Assembly: GCA_030038565.1 (NCBI GenBank)
Contig: JASHSS010000397.1
Span: 1 to 41,296, forward strand
Source of the DNA: Bryobacteraceae bacterium
GTDB lineage: Bacteria; Acidobacteriota; Terriglobia; Bryobacterales; Bryobacteraceae
Direction: 5' to 3'
Length of the DNA stretch: 41,296 bases
Position 1 is the stretch's first letter. Every line of letters begins with the position of its first letter. A program made the position numbers and the translations under genes. Of this stretch, positions 15,217 to 22,409 are shown piece by piece. The notes under the pieces were generated by a model. That model saw nothing but the letters and a program-made list of their open reading frames with translations, had not been told where the DNA came from and searched no databases.

Positions 15217-17004
15217 TCACCGGATGTCGCCCACGTACGCGCCGAACGCCGGCAGCACTAACTTGTCCAGCGAGGCAGGCTGCCCGCCGGAATCGAAAGA
15301 CTGGGCCAGCGGCGCGAGATTCCGGCCGGCGACTCCCAGTTTGGCCGCATCATAACTTATCGTCCGCGGCGCGCTCGAGCAATTCAACGCGACCAGCACC
15401 GCCGTGCCGTTCGCCGAGCGCACAAACGAGAGCACGTCCGGATTCTTCTCATCCACGATCTTCACGTCGCCTTCGCGCAGGGCCGCGTTCTGCTTGCGCA
15501 ATTGGATCAGGCGGCGGTAATAGCTCAGCAGCGAATCGGGATTCCGGCTTTCCACGGCCACATTGACGGTCGCGTAGTTGGGCGCCACCGGCAGCCATGT
15601 AGTGGCCGCTGTGCTGAAGCCCGCATCGGCGCCCGCGTCCCACTGCATGGGGGTTCGCTCGCCGTCGCGCCCCTTGTCCTTCGGCCATCCGGTCCTGCCC
15701 ACGGGATCCTTCACCTGGTCGATGGTCTTCGGATCGTCGTTCGACATTCCCAGTTCCTGGCCATAGTACATCAAGGCCGTGTCGCGCGGGGTCAACAGCA
15801 GGGTGGCGATCAGCCGCGCGATGGCATCATCGTGCTGGCCATCCCCGTAGCGGTTCCAACTGCGCTGGTTATCGTGATTATCGAAAACCAGCAGCGGCAT
15901 ATTGCCGTGCAGCCCGGTCTCGGCGTCGCGCAGTTTGGCGCGAAACCGCTCCGCGGAGAGCTCGCGGCCCATGCCGAACTGCGTATCCATGGGTAGTTGC
16001 AATTCGTCATTGTGGGGGCCGTACGCCTCGGCTAATTGCTCCACGTCGGGAAGGTAGGTCTCGCCGATCAGCACCGTGCCGGGAACGGCGTCCACCACCT
16101 GCCGCAATTCCCGGTACACCTCGTGAACCTCCGGCAGGTTATCGGTGTGAACCCGCGTGGTCCGGCGGTCGCCGTAAGCTGTGGCGCCGGGCAGATACTC
16201 TTCGTTCTGGAGCCGAGTATCTTCGAATAACTGCGGCACCGCATCCAGCCGGAATCCCGCGACGCCCCGCTTCATCCATCCGCGGATCATGTCGTACATG
16301 GCGTCGCGCACCTGCCGGTTGCGCCAGTTCAAGTCCGGTTGCTGTATGTAAAACGCGTGATAGTAATACTGCTTCCGCGTGTCATCCCATTGCCAAGCCG
16401 AGTGGCCGAAGATCGAAAGCCAGTTATTGGGTGGCGTTCCGGGCTTGCCGTCCACCCAAACGTACCAGTCGGCCTTAGGATTGGTGCGCGACGATCGCGA
16501 CTCCACAAACCAGGGATGCTTGTCGGAGGTATGGTTGAGCACCAGGTCTGTAAGTACGCGAATGTTGCGCTTACCGGCTTCCGAGACCAGCCGGTCGAAA
16601 TCCGCCATGGTCCCGTATTGCGGATCGATGCCGCTGTAATCGGTTACGTCGTAACCGAAATCCACTTCGGGCGACGGATAGAGCGGAGTCAGCCAGATAC
16701 CGTCCACACCCAGTTGCTGTAAGTAATCCAGGTGCGCCGTGACGCCATTCAGATCGCCCACCCCATCCCCGTTCGAATCGCCGAAGCTTCGGGGATAGAC
16801 TTCGTAAATCACCGCGCCCTTCCACCAATTCGAACCCGGGGCGGTTTCGACCGATGCCGACGCCGCCGGCTGCTGCGGTTGCCCGCAGCCCGCCAGATAC
16901 ACCGCCGCCAGAAACGCGGCGGCGACCCACATGGCTCTCAGGCGGTGTCTCCATCGCGATGCCTCATCGATCAACGCGCAAACGGGACCCACGTTACGCA
17001 GCAT
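15217..17004 (-). CDS. GH13 alpha-glucosidase/alpha-amylase-family lipoprotein
   Basis: A (beta/alpha)8 GH13 enzyme acting on alpha-glucosidic bonds in malto-oligosaccharides. Conserved regions are present in order: DLVLNHTSD, GFRLDAVPQLFED (nucleophile Asp), VLIGETYLPD (acid/base Glu) and LLVFDNHDNQRS (transition-state Asp). QPDLNWRN and TPMQWDAG are typical of the oligo-1,6-glucosidase/alpha-glucosidase branch. A lipobox LAGC with a hydrophobic stretch (WVAAAFLAAVYLAGC) predicts a membrane-anchored periplasmic or outer-membrane lipoprotein. I chose ATG 17004 because TATTAT lies 6 nt upstream; the longer open frame back to 17124 runs through an intergenic repeat. This start leaves a long basic n-region of about 23 residues, and ATG 16932 is an alternative. 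It is the first gene of the glucan unit. Confidence 0.88.
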   Translation of the reverse strand: MLRNVGPVCALIDEASRWRHRLRAMWVAAAFLAAVYLAGCGQPQQPAASASVETAPGSNWWKGAVIYEVYPRSFGDSNGDGVGDLNGVTAHLDYLQQLGVDGIWLTPLYPSPEVDFGYDVTDYSGIDPQYGTMADFDRLVSEAGKRNIRVLTDLVLNHTSDKHPWFVESRSSRTNPKADWYVWVDGKPGTPPNNWLSIFGHSAWQWDDTRKQYYYHAFYIQQPDLNWRNRQVRDAMYDMIRGWMKRGVAGFRLDAVPQLFEDTRLQNEEYLPGATAYGDRRTTRVHTDNLPEVHEVYRELRQVVDAVPGTVLIGETYLPDVEQLAEAYGPHNDELQLPMDTQFGMGRELSAERFRAKLRDAETGLHGNMPLLVFDNHDNQRSWNRYGDGQHDDAIARLIATLLLTPRDTALMYYGQELGMSNDDPKTIDQVKDPVGRTGWPKDKGRDGERTPMQWDAGADAGFSTAATTWLPVAPNYATVNVAVESRNPDSLLSYYRRLIQLRKQNAALREGDVKIVDEKNPDVLSFVRSANGTAVLVALNCSSAPRTISYDAAKLGVAGRNLAPLAQSFDSGGQPASLDKLVLPAFGAYVGDIR

Positions 17005-17010
17005 GACTAC

Positions 17011-17016
17011 ATAATA
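17011..17016 (-). promoter_or_regulatory. -10 box (TATTAT) of the glucan hydrolase unit
   Basis: TATTAT on the minus strand is separated by only 6 nt from ATG 17004, implying a leaderless transcript for the GH13 gene. No convincing -35 hexamer or ribosome site is seen. Confidence 0.5.
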
Positions 17017-17060
17017 CGCCCGCCCGGTCCAACGCTCTGATGAAGACGCGCCTGTCACAC

Positions 17061-17125
17061 CAGATTCGCGAGGCCTTGGTGGGACGGCCTTTGGCGGCCT
17101 GGGCAGGCGAATCGCCTGCCCCACC
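17061..17125. repeat. Dispersed palindromic element, best-preserved copy
   Basis: It opens with CAGATTCGCGAG (17061-17072), continues with GGTGGGACGGCC and ends in a perfect 9-bp hairpin, GGGCAGGCG (17101-17109) / CGCCTGCCC (17113-17121), with loop AAT and then CACC. It lies in the divergent gap between the GH13 gene and the glucuronoyl esterase. Confidence 0.75.
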
Positions 17126-17165
17126 CTTCGCTACTGGCCATCGACACTCCCTAAGCTGCCGGCGC

Positions 17166-17171
17166 TACAAT
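17166..17171 (+). promoter_or_regulatory. -10 box (TACAAT) of the esterase/SMP-30 unit
   Basis: TACAAT ends 9 nt before ATG 17181, so the predicted transcript has almost no leader. This fixes the esterase start, because the frame is otherwise open back to 17040 through the repeat. Confidence 0.5.
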
Positions 17172-17180
17172 CGCTACATC

Positions 17181-18443
17181 ATGCGATCCGCTGCCCTTCT
17201 TCTTCTGCCGCTGGCCGCCGGGTTGGCGCAGCGCCCGGACGTGATCCTCGACGAAGCCAAGGTCCCCGCCTATACTCTGCCGGATGTGCTCGGACCAGTG
17301 CGCAGCCCGAAGGCGTGGCCGGCGCGGCGGGAGCAGATTCTGGAACTATACAGGACGGAAGTCTTCGGGCGCAGCCCCGGCCGGCCCGCCAACCAGATTT
17401 TCACGGTCGAAGCCGTGGATCAAGCAGCTCTCGGCGGACGCGCCGTGCGTAAGCTGGTGACCATCTCTTTCGGCGCCGGTCCGCAGATGCACATGCTGCT
17501 GTACCTGCCGGCGGGCAAACCGGCTGCTCCGGTGTTTCTCGGTTTGTCGTTTGCCGGAAACCAGACCGTCTGCAACGACCCCGGCGTGCCGCTGGCCGAG
17601 GAGTGGGTGCGTGATCGTGATACCAAACAGATGGTGAAGCGCACGGCGCCCGAATCCTCGCGCGGCAGCAGGGCGTCCCAGTGGCAACTCGACGCCATCC
17701 TGGAACACGGCTACGGCCTGGCAACCATTTATTATGGCGATATCGAGCCGGATTTCGACGGCGGCATGAAATACGGCGTACGCCCGCTGTTCTTTCGTCC
17801 CGGCCAGACGGAGCCGGCCGCCGACGATTGGGCCGCCATCGGCGCGTGGGCGTGGGGTTTGAGCCGCGCCATGGATTACCTGGAAACCGACCGCGGCGTG
17901 GATGCCCGGCATGTGGCGGTCTTCGGCCACTCACGCCTCGGCAAAACGGCTTTGTGGGCCGGCGCGCAGGACACGCGCTTCGCCATGGTGATCTCGAACG
18001 AATCCGGCGAGGGCGGCGCTTCCATCAGCCGGCGCGATTTCGGCGAGCGCACCACCGACCTCAACACCCACTTCCCCCACTGGTTCTGCCTGAACTTCCG
18101 CCAGTACAACGGCCGCGAAGACCAGATGCCCTTCGACTCGCATTTCCTGCTGGCGCTGACCGCCCCGCGGGCGCTGTACATCGCCAGCGCCGAGGGCGAC
18201 CTTGAGTCGGACCCGCGCGGAGAGTTTCTGGCCGCCGTGAACGCTTCGCCCGTCTGGGAGTTGTTGGGAAAGCCCGGCATCGGCACCGACCGCATGCCGG
18301 CGGTACACCAGCCCATCATGCATACGGTGGCCTATCACATCCGCGCGGGCAAACACGATGTTACGGCTTACGACTGGACGCAGTATTTGAAGTTTGCAGA
18401 TATCCAGTGGGGCCCGGCGCGCCGGAATGGGCGGTCCAGGTGA
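17181..18443 (+). CDS. CE15 glucuronoyl esterase-like alpha/beta hydrolase, secreted
   Basis: A 420-residue protein with a signal peptide (MRSAALLLLPLAAGLAQ). Glucuronoyl esterases cut the ester between lignin alcohols and 4-O-methyl-glucuronic acid side chains of xylan. The nucleophile elbow is VFGHSRLGKTALWAG with Ser251 (family GCSRxGK, here His in place of Cys). The following ISNESGEGGASISRRDFGE supplies the conserved Glu region around 274-277. RAGKHDVTAYDW near 390 carries the candidate catalytic His392. The stretch LSFAGNQTVCNDPGVPL and the SQWQLDAILEHGYGLATIYYGDIEPD region are typical of bacterial CE15 enzymes. ATG 17181 is preceded by TACAAT and coincides with the signal peptide start. 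It is followed after 11 nt by the SMP-30 gene, on the same strand. Confidence 0.85.
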   Translation: MRSAALLLLPLAAGLAQRPDVILDEAKVPAYTLPDVLGPVRSPKAWPARREQILELYRTEVFGRSPGRPANQIFTVEAVDQAALGGRAVRKLVTISFGAGPQMHMLLYLPAGKPAAPVFLGLSFAGNQTVCNDPGVPLAEEWVRDRDTKQMVKRTAPESSRGSRASQWQLDAILEHGYGLATIYYGDIEPDFDGGMKYGVRPLFFRPGQTEPAADDWAAIGAWAWGLSRAMDYLETDRGVDARHVAVFGHSRLGKTALWAGAQDTRFAMVISNESGEGGASISRRDFGERTTDLNTHFPHWFCLNFRQYNGREDQMPFDSHFLLALTAPRALYIASAEGDLESDPRGEFLAAVNASPVWELLGKPGIGTDRMPAVHQPIMHTVAYHIRAGKHDVTAYDWTQYLKFADIQWGPARRNGRSR

Positions 18444-18454
18444 GGGAGCCACGT

Positions 18455-19456
18455 ATGAACATTGGCGAACCCGTATGCATCGCGCCCACCGGGGACCGGT
18501 GCGGCGAGGGCCCGGTCTGGAGTGCCGAGGAGCCGGCCCTGTATTTCACCGATATCAATCGCTTCCTGATCCATCGGTTCGACCCTCAAAGCGCCTCGGT
18601 GAAATCCTGGTTCTTCGACCGGCCCGTAACCGCGCTGGCTCTCACCGACTCCCCGGGCACCCTGGCGGTGGCGCTGGGCTCGGGCCTGCTGCTTTGGGCG
18701 CCGCGCACCGATGATCGCAGCGACCACGGTTTCCAACTGGAAGGCTGGCCCTCGGTGCGGTTGAACGAGGGGCGACCGGACCCACGCGGTTCGCTCTGGC
18801 TCGGCTCCATGCGAAACAACGTGGCGCCCGACGGCACGCCGGGTGAAGCCGGCGGCACGGACGGCTTGCTTTTCCGCGTCGATCCCGATGGCGCGGTAAG
18901 CCGGTGGAAGAGTCACATCGGCATCTCCAACACCATGGCGTGGAGTCCCGATCACCAGCGGTTCTATTTCGCCGACACGCTGGAGAACACGGTCTACGTG
19001 TACGACTACGACCGCGCGACCGGCGCGATTTCGGGCGAGCGCCCGTTCTTTACCGGATTTGAGCGCGGACTGCCGGATGGATCCGCCATGGACAGCCAGG
19101 GCTTTCTGTGGAACTGCCGCTATGGCGGCGGGTGCATCGTCCGGGTTGCCCCGGACGGAAGCATCGACCGCGTGATTGAGATGCCCACCACCAACATCAC
19201 CAGTTGCACCTTCGGCGGGGAGGAGTACCGCACCCTTTACGTCACCACCGCCTCGGTGGGCGCGCCGCCCGGTGAGCGGCTGGCCGGCAGCCTGTTCGCG
19301 ATCCAATCCGAAGTGCCCGGATTGCCCGAAAACCGTTTCAGTGCCTTTCATTCCGGGCGCGAACGTAAGGGCAGCCCTTTTACCGCACCGGGATGCCCAG
19401 GTGCATCAGGTAGTGCTCGGCGATCGGCCCCAGGGCCAACGCGGGCAGAAAAGTGA
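18455..19456 (+). CDS. SMP-30/gluconolactonase family protein
   Basis: A 334-residue six-bladed beta-propeller lactonase-like protein with no signal peptide, hence probably cytoplasmic. Typical segments are DRCGEGPVWSAEEPALYFTDI (metal-binding Glu in GEGPVW), LNEGRPDPRGSLWLGSM (family N-D-G-x-x-DPxG, here N-E), ISNTMAWSPDHQRFYFADT and GLPDGSAMDSQGFLWNCRYGGG. Such enzymes hydrolyse sugar lactones or dehydrate or epimerise sugar-acid derivatives. Coupling to a glucuronoyl esterase fits sugar-acid catabolism. The start is ATG 18455, with GAGGGAG 7 nt upstream, 11 nt after the esterase stop. The domain should end near GLPENRFSAF, but no stop occurs. A roughly 30-residue low-complexity tail reads antisense into the last 77 nt of kdpA, so loss of an original stop codon is possible. 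Confidence 0.85.
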   Translation: MNIGEPVCIAPTGDRCGEGPVWSAEEPALYFTDINRFLIHRFDPQSASVKSWFFDRPVTALALTDSPGTLAVALGSGLLLWAPRTDDRSDHGFQLEGWPSVRLNEGRPDPRGSLWLGSMRNNVAPDGTPGEAGGTDGLLFRVDPDGAVSRWKSHIGISNTMAWSPDHQRFYFADTLENTVYVYDYDRATGAISGERPFFTGFERGLPDGSAMDSQGFLWNCRYGGGCIVRVAPDGSIDRVIEMPTTNITSCTFGGEEYRTLYVTTASVGAPPGERLAGSLFAIQSEVPGLPENRFSAFHSGRERKGSPFTAPGCPGASGSARRSAPGPTRAEK

Positions 19457-21170
19457 GCGCCGTCACCAGCACAATCGTCCCCACCAGCAGCCCACCAAAC
19501 AGCCAACCGTACGTCGGCATGGTCCCGCCGGTTACCGCCAGCCGCTTTTTCCGCGTCAGGCAGCCGGCAATCGCCAGCGCCGGAACGATCACCAGAAACC
19601 GCCCCACCAGCATGGCCAGCCCCAGCGTGAGGTTGAACCATGGAGTATTGGCGTTGAGGCCCCCGAACGCGCTCCCGTTGGTGGCCGCCGCGCTGGCGTT
19701 GGCGTACAGCAACTCGCTCAAGCCGTGCGCGCCGTGGTTGGTGAGGTTCTCCGTCAGCGCCGGCGTGGGGTTCCAATAGCTGCCACGGTCGAACCGCATC
19801 AGAAACGCCGCCCCGGCCAACACCAGGACCACCCCGCTGGTGGCCACCAGCGACAGCATCACCATCTTCATTTCCTTGGCCTCGACCTTCTTTCCCAGGT
19901 ATTCCGGCGTGCGCCCCACCAGCAGCCCGGCAATGAAGACCGTCACCACCACCATGAACAGCATCGACACCAGCCCGGTGCCTACTCCTCCGAAGATCAC
20001 TTCTCCGGTAGTGAGGTTAAAAAGCTGGACCAGCCCGCCGGCCGGCGTGAAGCTGTCGTGCGAACTGTTCACCGCGCCATCCGCTGAAGCCGTCGAAACC
20101 ACCGAGAATAGCGCCGAGGCCCCCACCCCGAAGCGCGTCTCCTTTCCCTCCATGTTCCCGCCCGCCTGCCCCAAGCCGGGCCGGTGTTCGACCCCCGCGG
20201 CCGATAGAATCGGGTTGCCCGCCTGCTCGCTCCATGTCACCGCCAGGGCACCCGCGCCGAAAAGCGCCAGCATCACGGCGAACAGCGTCCAGCCCTGCCG
20301 CCGGTCGTTCACCATCCGTCCGAAGGTGTACGTCATGCCCGCTGGAACCGCCAGCATCAGCAGCATCTCCAGAAGGTTCGTGAGCGGCGTAGGGTTCTCG
20401 AACGGGTGAGCGGAGTTGGCGTTGAAGAACCCTCCGCCATCCGAGCTGAGCAGCTTGATGGACTCCTGCGACGCCACCGGACCCATGGGAAGGGTCTGCG
20501 CCGCCCCCTCTACGGTGGCCACCTGGAGGTACGGCCGCAAGCATTGAATGACCCCCTGCGAGCAGAGGAAAAGGGCGCCCACAAACGAGATCGGCAGCAG
20601 CACGTACACCGCGCTGCGCGTCATGTCCGCCCAGAAGTTTCCTACGAACCCGGTCCGTTCGCGGATGAAGCCGCGAATCAGCGCCACCGCCACCGCCATG
20701 CCCGCCGCCGCCGAAGTGAAGCTCTGCACTCCGACGCCCGCCATCTGGGCGAAGTAACCGAGCGTCATCTCCCCCGGGTACGATTGCCAACTGGTGTTGG
20801 TCATGAAACTGACCGCGGTATTAAAGGCCAGGTCGGGAGTAACCGGCAGGCTCCCCGCCGGCGCCCGCGCCGTCCCGAACCCCTGCGGATTCCACGGCAA
20901 GAACCCCTGCAACCGCAGGAGGACGTAGAACAGCGCAAAGTTCACCAGGCCGAAGAGCAGGGTAGCCGCGGCGTAACTGGTCCAGGTCTGCTCAATCGCC
21001 GGGTTGATCCCGCAGGCCCGATAAATGGCCCGCTCCAGGGGGCTCAGCGCCGGCGAAAGAAACGTGCGCTTCCCGCTGTAGACGGCCGCCATGTAGGCGC
21101 CCAATGGCCTGGTGATCGCCACCAGCATCGCTACAAAGATCGCAAGCTGCCCCAGCGCGGGCCATGTCAT
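19380..21170 (-). CDS. kdpA: Potassium-transporting ATPase, channel-like subunit KdpA (orphan)
   Basis: KdpA is the K+-selective membrane subunit of the KdpFABC pump. The 596-residue protein has about ten membrane segments and all four filter-region motifs: VSFMTNTSWQSYPGE, SSDGGGFFNANSAHPFENPTPLTN, VNSSHDSFTPAGG and NASAAATNGSAFGGLNAN. It is slightly longer than the roughly 557 residues usual for E. coli. The N-terminal QLAIFVAMLVAITRPLGAYM is typical. No kdpB, kdpC or kdpF is present: downstream lies the convergent SMP-30 gene, overlapping by 77 nt, and upstream is the divergent radical SAM gene. It therefore either works with KdpB/C encoded elsewhere or has another role. TATTAT lies 44 nt upstream of ATG 21170, and no strong ribosome site is seen. 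Confidence 0.93.
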   Translation of the reverse strand: MTWPALGQLAIFVAMLVAITRPLGAYMAAVYSGKRTFLSPALSPLERAIYRACGINPAIEQTWTSYAAATLLFGLVNFALFYVLLRLQGFLPWNPQGFGTARAPAGSLPVTPDLAFNTAVSFMTNTSWQSYPGEMTLGYFAQMAGVGVQSFTSAAAGMAVAVALIRGFIRERTGFVGNFWADMTRSAVYVLLPISFVGALFLCSQGVIQCLRPYLQVATVEGAAQTLPMGPVASQESIKLLSSDGGGFFNANSAHPFENPTPLTNLLEMLLMLAVPAGMTYTFGRMVNDRRQGWTLFAVMLALFGAGALAVTWSEQAGNPILSAAGVEHRPGLGQAGGNMEGKETRFGVGASALFSVVSTASADGAVNSSHDSFTPAGGLVQLFNLTTGEVIFGGVGTGLVSMLFMVVVTVFIAGLLVGRTPEYLGKKVEAKEMKMVMLSLVATSGVVLVLAGAAFLMRFDRGSYWNPTPALTENLTNHGAHGLSELLYANASAAATNGSAFGGLNANTPWFNLTLGLAMLVGRFLVIVPALAIAGCLTRKKRLAVTGGTMPTYGWLFGGLLVGTIVLVTALTFLPALALGPIAEHYLMHLGIPVR

Positions 21171-21214
21171 AAGTCAGGATCCGGCGCGATGCCAGCTGTA
21201 CCGCTACGCCCGCC

Positions 21215-21220
21215 ATAATA
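21215..21220 (-). promoter_or_regulatory. Candidate -10 box (TATTAT) for kdpA
   Basis: TATTAT on the minus strand lies 44 nt upstream of the kdpA ATG, giving a leader of roughly 38 nt. No obvious -35 was found, and I saw no KdpE-like T-rich operator. Confidence 0.35.
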
Positions 21221-21307
21221 CCACCCCACCGCCCGGCGCCGATTCGGAATACCGGACCCCAACCTCAGGCTTCCGCCCCCGGAGATAAAATGAAATCAGG
21301 CTTCACT

Positions 21308-22405
21308 ATGACCCTGGCGGAAGATCTCGCCCAGCACACCCGCGAAGGCGATCTCTACGAACCGCTGGAGGGCAACCGCATCCGCTGCTTCGCCTGCGGC
21401 CATTGCTGCCCGATCCCCGCCGGCTTTGCGGGAGTCTGCAAGGTGCGTTTCAATCGCGCCGGCAAGCTGCTGGTTCCCTACGGCTATGTCAATGCCCTGC
21501 AGTGTGATCCCATTGAAAAGAAGCCCTTCTTCCACGCCCTGCCGGGCTCCAACGCCCTCAGCTTCGGGATGCTCGGATGCGACCTGCATTGCGGCTACTG
21601 CCAGAACTGGGTGTCCTCCCAGGCGCTCCGCGACTTCCGGTCATCGCTCGACTTCCGCGAAACCGATCCCGCCTCCATCCTCCGCGTGGCGCTCCGCTTT
21701 AACGCGGGCTCCATCGTCAGCACTTACAATGAACCGCTCATCACGGCCGAATGGGCTGTGGCCGTCTTCCGCGAAGCCCGCGCCGGCGGCCTGGTGACCG
21801 GGTTCGTCTCCAACGGCAACGCCACGCCCCAGGTGCTCGAATACCTTCGTCCCTTCGTGGATCTTTACAAGGTCGATCTGAAGAGCTTCACCCCAGCCCG
21901 CTACCGCGAACTTGGCGGGCGCCTCGACCCAATCCTCGATTCGCTCGCCCGCATCCACGCGCTCGGCTTCTGGCTCGAAGTCGTCACCCTGGTTATCCCC
22001 GGATTCAACGATTCGCCCTCCGAACTGGAATCCATGGCCGCCTTCCTTGCTGGGATCTCCCCCGATATCCCCTGGCACGTCACGGCCTTCCATCCCGATT
22101 ACAAAATGATCGGCCCGGCCCACACCACCGCCGCCACGCTTGACCGCGCCGCCTCCATCGGACGCTCCGCCGGCCTTCGCTACGTCTACGCCGGAAACCT
22201 CCCCGGCCACGTGGGCACCCTCGAAAATACCTATTGCCCCACCTGCCGCTCCCTGCTCATCGAACGCCGCGGCTTCGAAGTCCTCCAAAACCGCATCCTT
22301 GCCGGCGCCTGTCCGGATTGCCATTCCGGCATCCCCGGGTTTTGGCGCTCCGCCCCGCCGCGCGCTCGCGAGCAAATTTCCACGCTCCGCAAACAATGTG
22401 GTTGA
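21308..22405 (+). CDS. amrS: AmmeMemoRadiSam system radical SAM enzyme
   Basis: A 365-residue radical SAM protein. The [4Fe-4S] motif CxxxCxxC is in LGCDLHCGYCQNW (Cys 91, 95, 98). The N-terminal cysteine cluster RCFACGHCCPI, the QCDPIEKKPFFHALPGS segment and the C-terminal ENTYCPTC...CPDC zinc-like pairs are diagnostic of the AmmeMemoRadiSam (PflA-like) radical SAM family. Its reaction is not firmly established. The family was named for constant genomic association with MEMO and AMMECR1 proteins, and exactly that fusion follows after 4 nt. The start is uncertain. ATG 21290 overlaps a TAAAAT -10-like box (21286-21291), so I prefer ATG 21308 with a leader of about 10 nt. Confidence 0.9.
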   Translation: MTLAEDLAQHTREGDLYEPLEGNRIRCFACGHCCPIPAGFAGVCKVRFNRAGKLLVPYGYVNALQCDPIEKKPFFHALPGSNALSFGMLGCDLHCGYCQNWVSSQALRDFRSSLDFRETDPASILRVALRFNAGSIVSTYNEPLITAEWAVAVFREARAGGLVTGFVSNGNATPQVLEYLRPFVDLYKVDLKSFTPARYRELGGRLDPILDSLARIHALGFWLEVVTLVIPGFNDSPSELESMAAFLAGISPDIPWHVTAFHPDYKMIGPAHTTAATLDRAASIGRSAGLRYVYAGNLPGHVGTLENTYCPTCRSLLIERRGFEVLQNRILAGACPDCHSGIPGFWRSAPPRAREQISTLRKQCG

Positions 22406-22409
22406 ACTC

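Noticed and set aside
21171-21216. A kdpF-like small peptide upstream of kdpA
   Set aside because: The ATG at 21216 opens a frame that runs antisense-free into kdpA in another phase and lacks the single hydrophobic helix of KdpF.
22140-22409. An N-terminal extension of the MEMO-AMMECR1 protein
   Set aside because: It overlaps the radical SAM gene in another frame. The MEMO domain starts immediately at ATG 22410.
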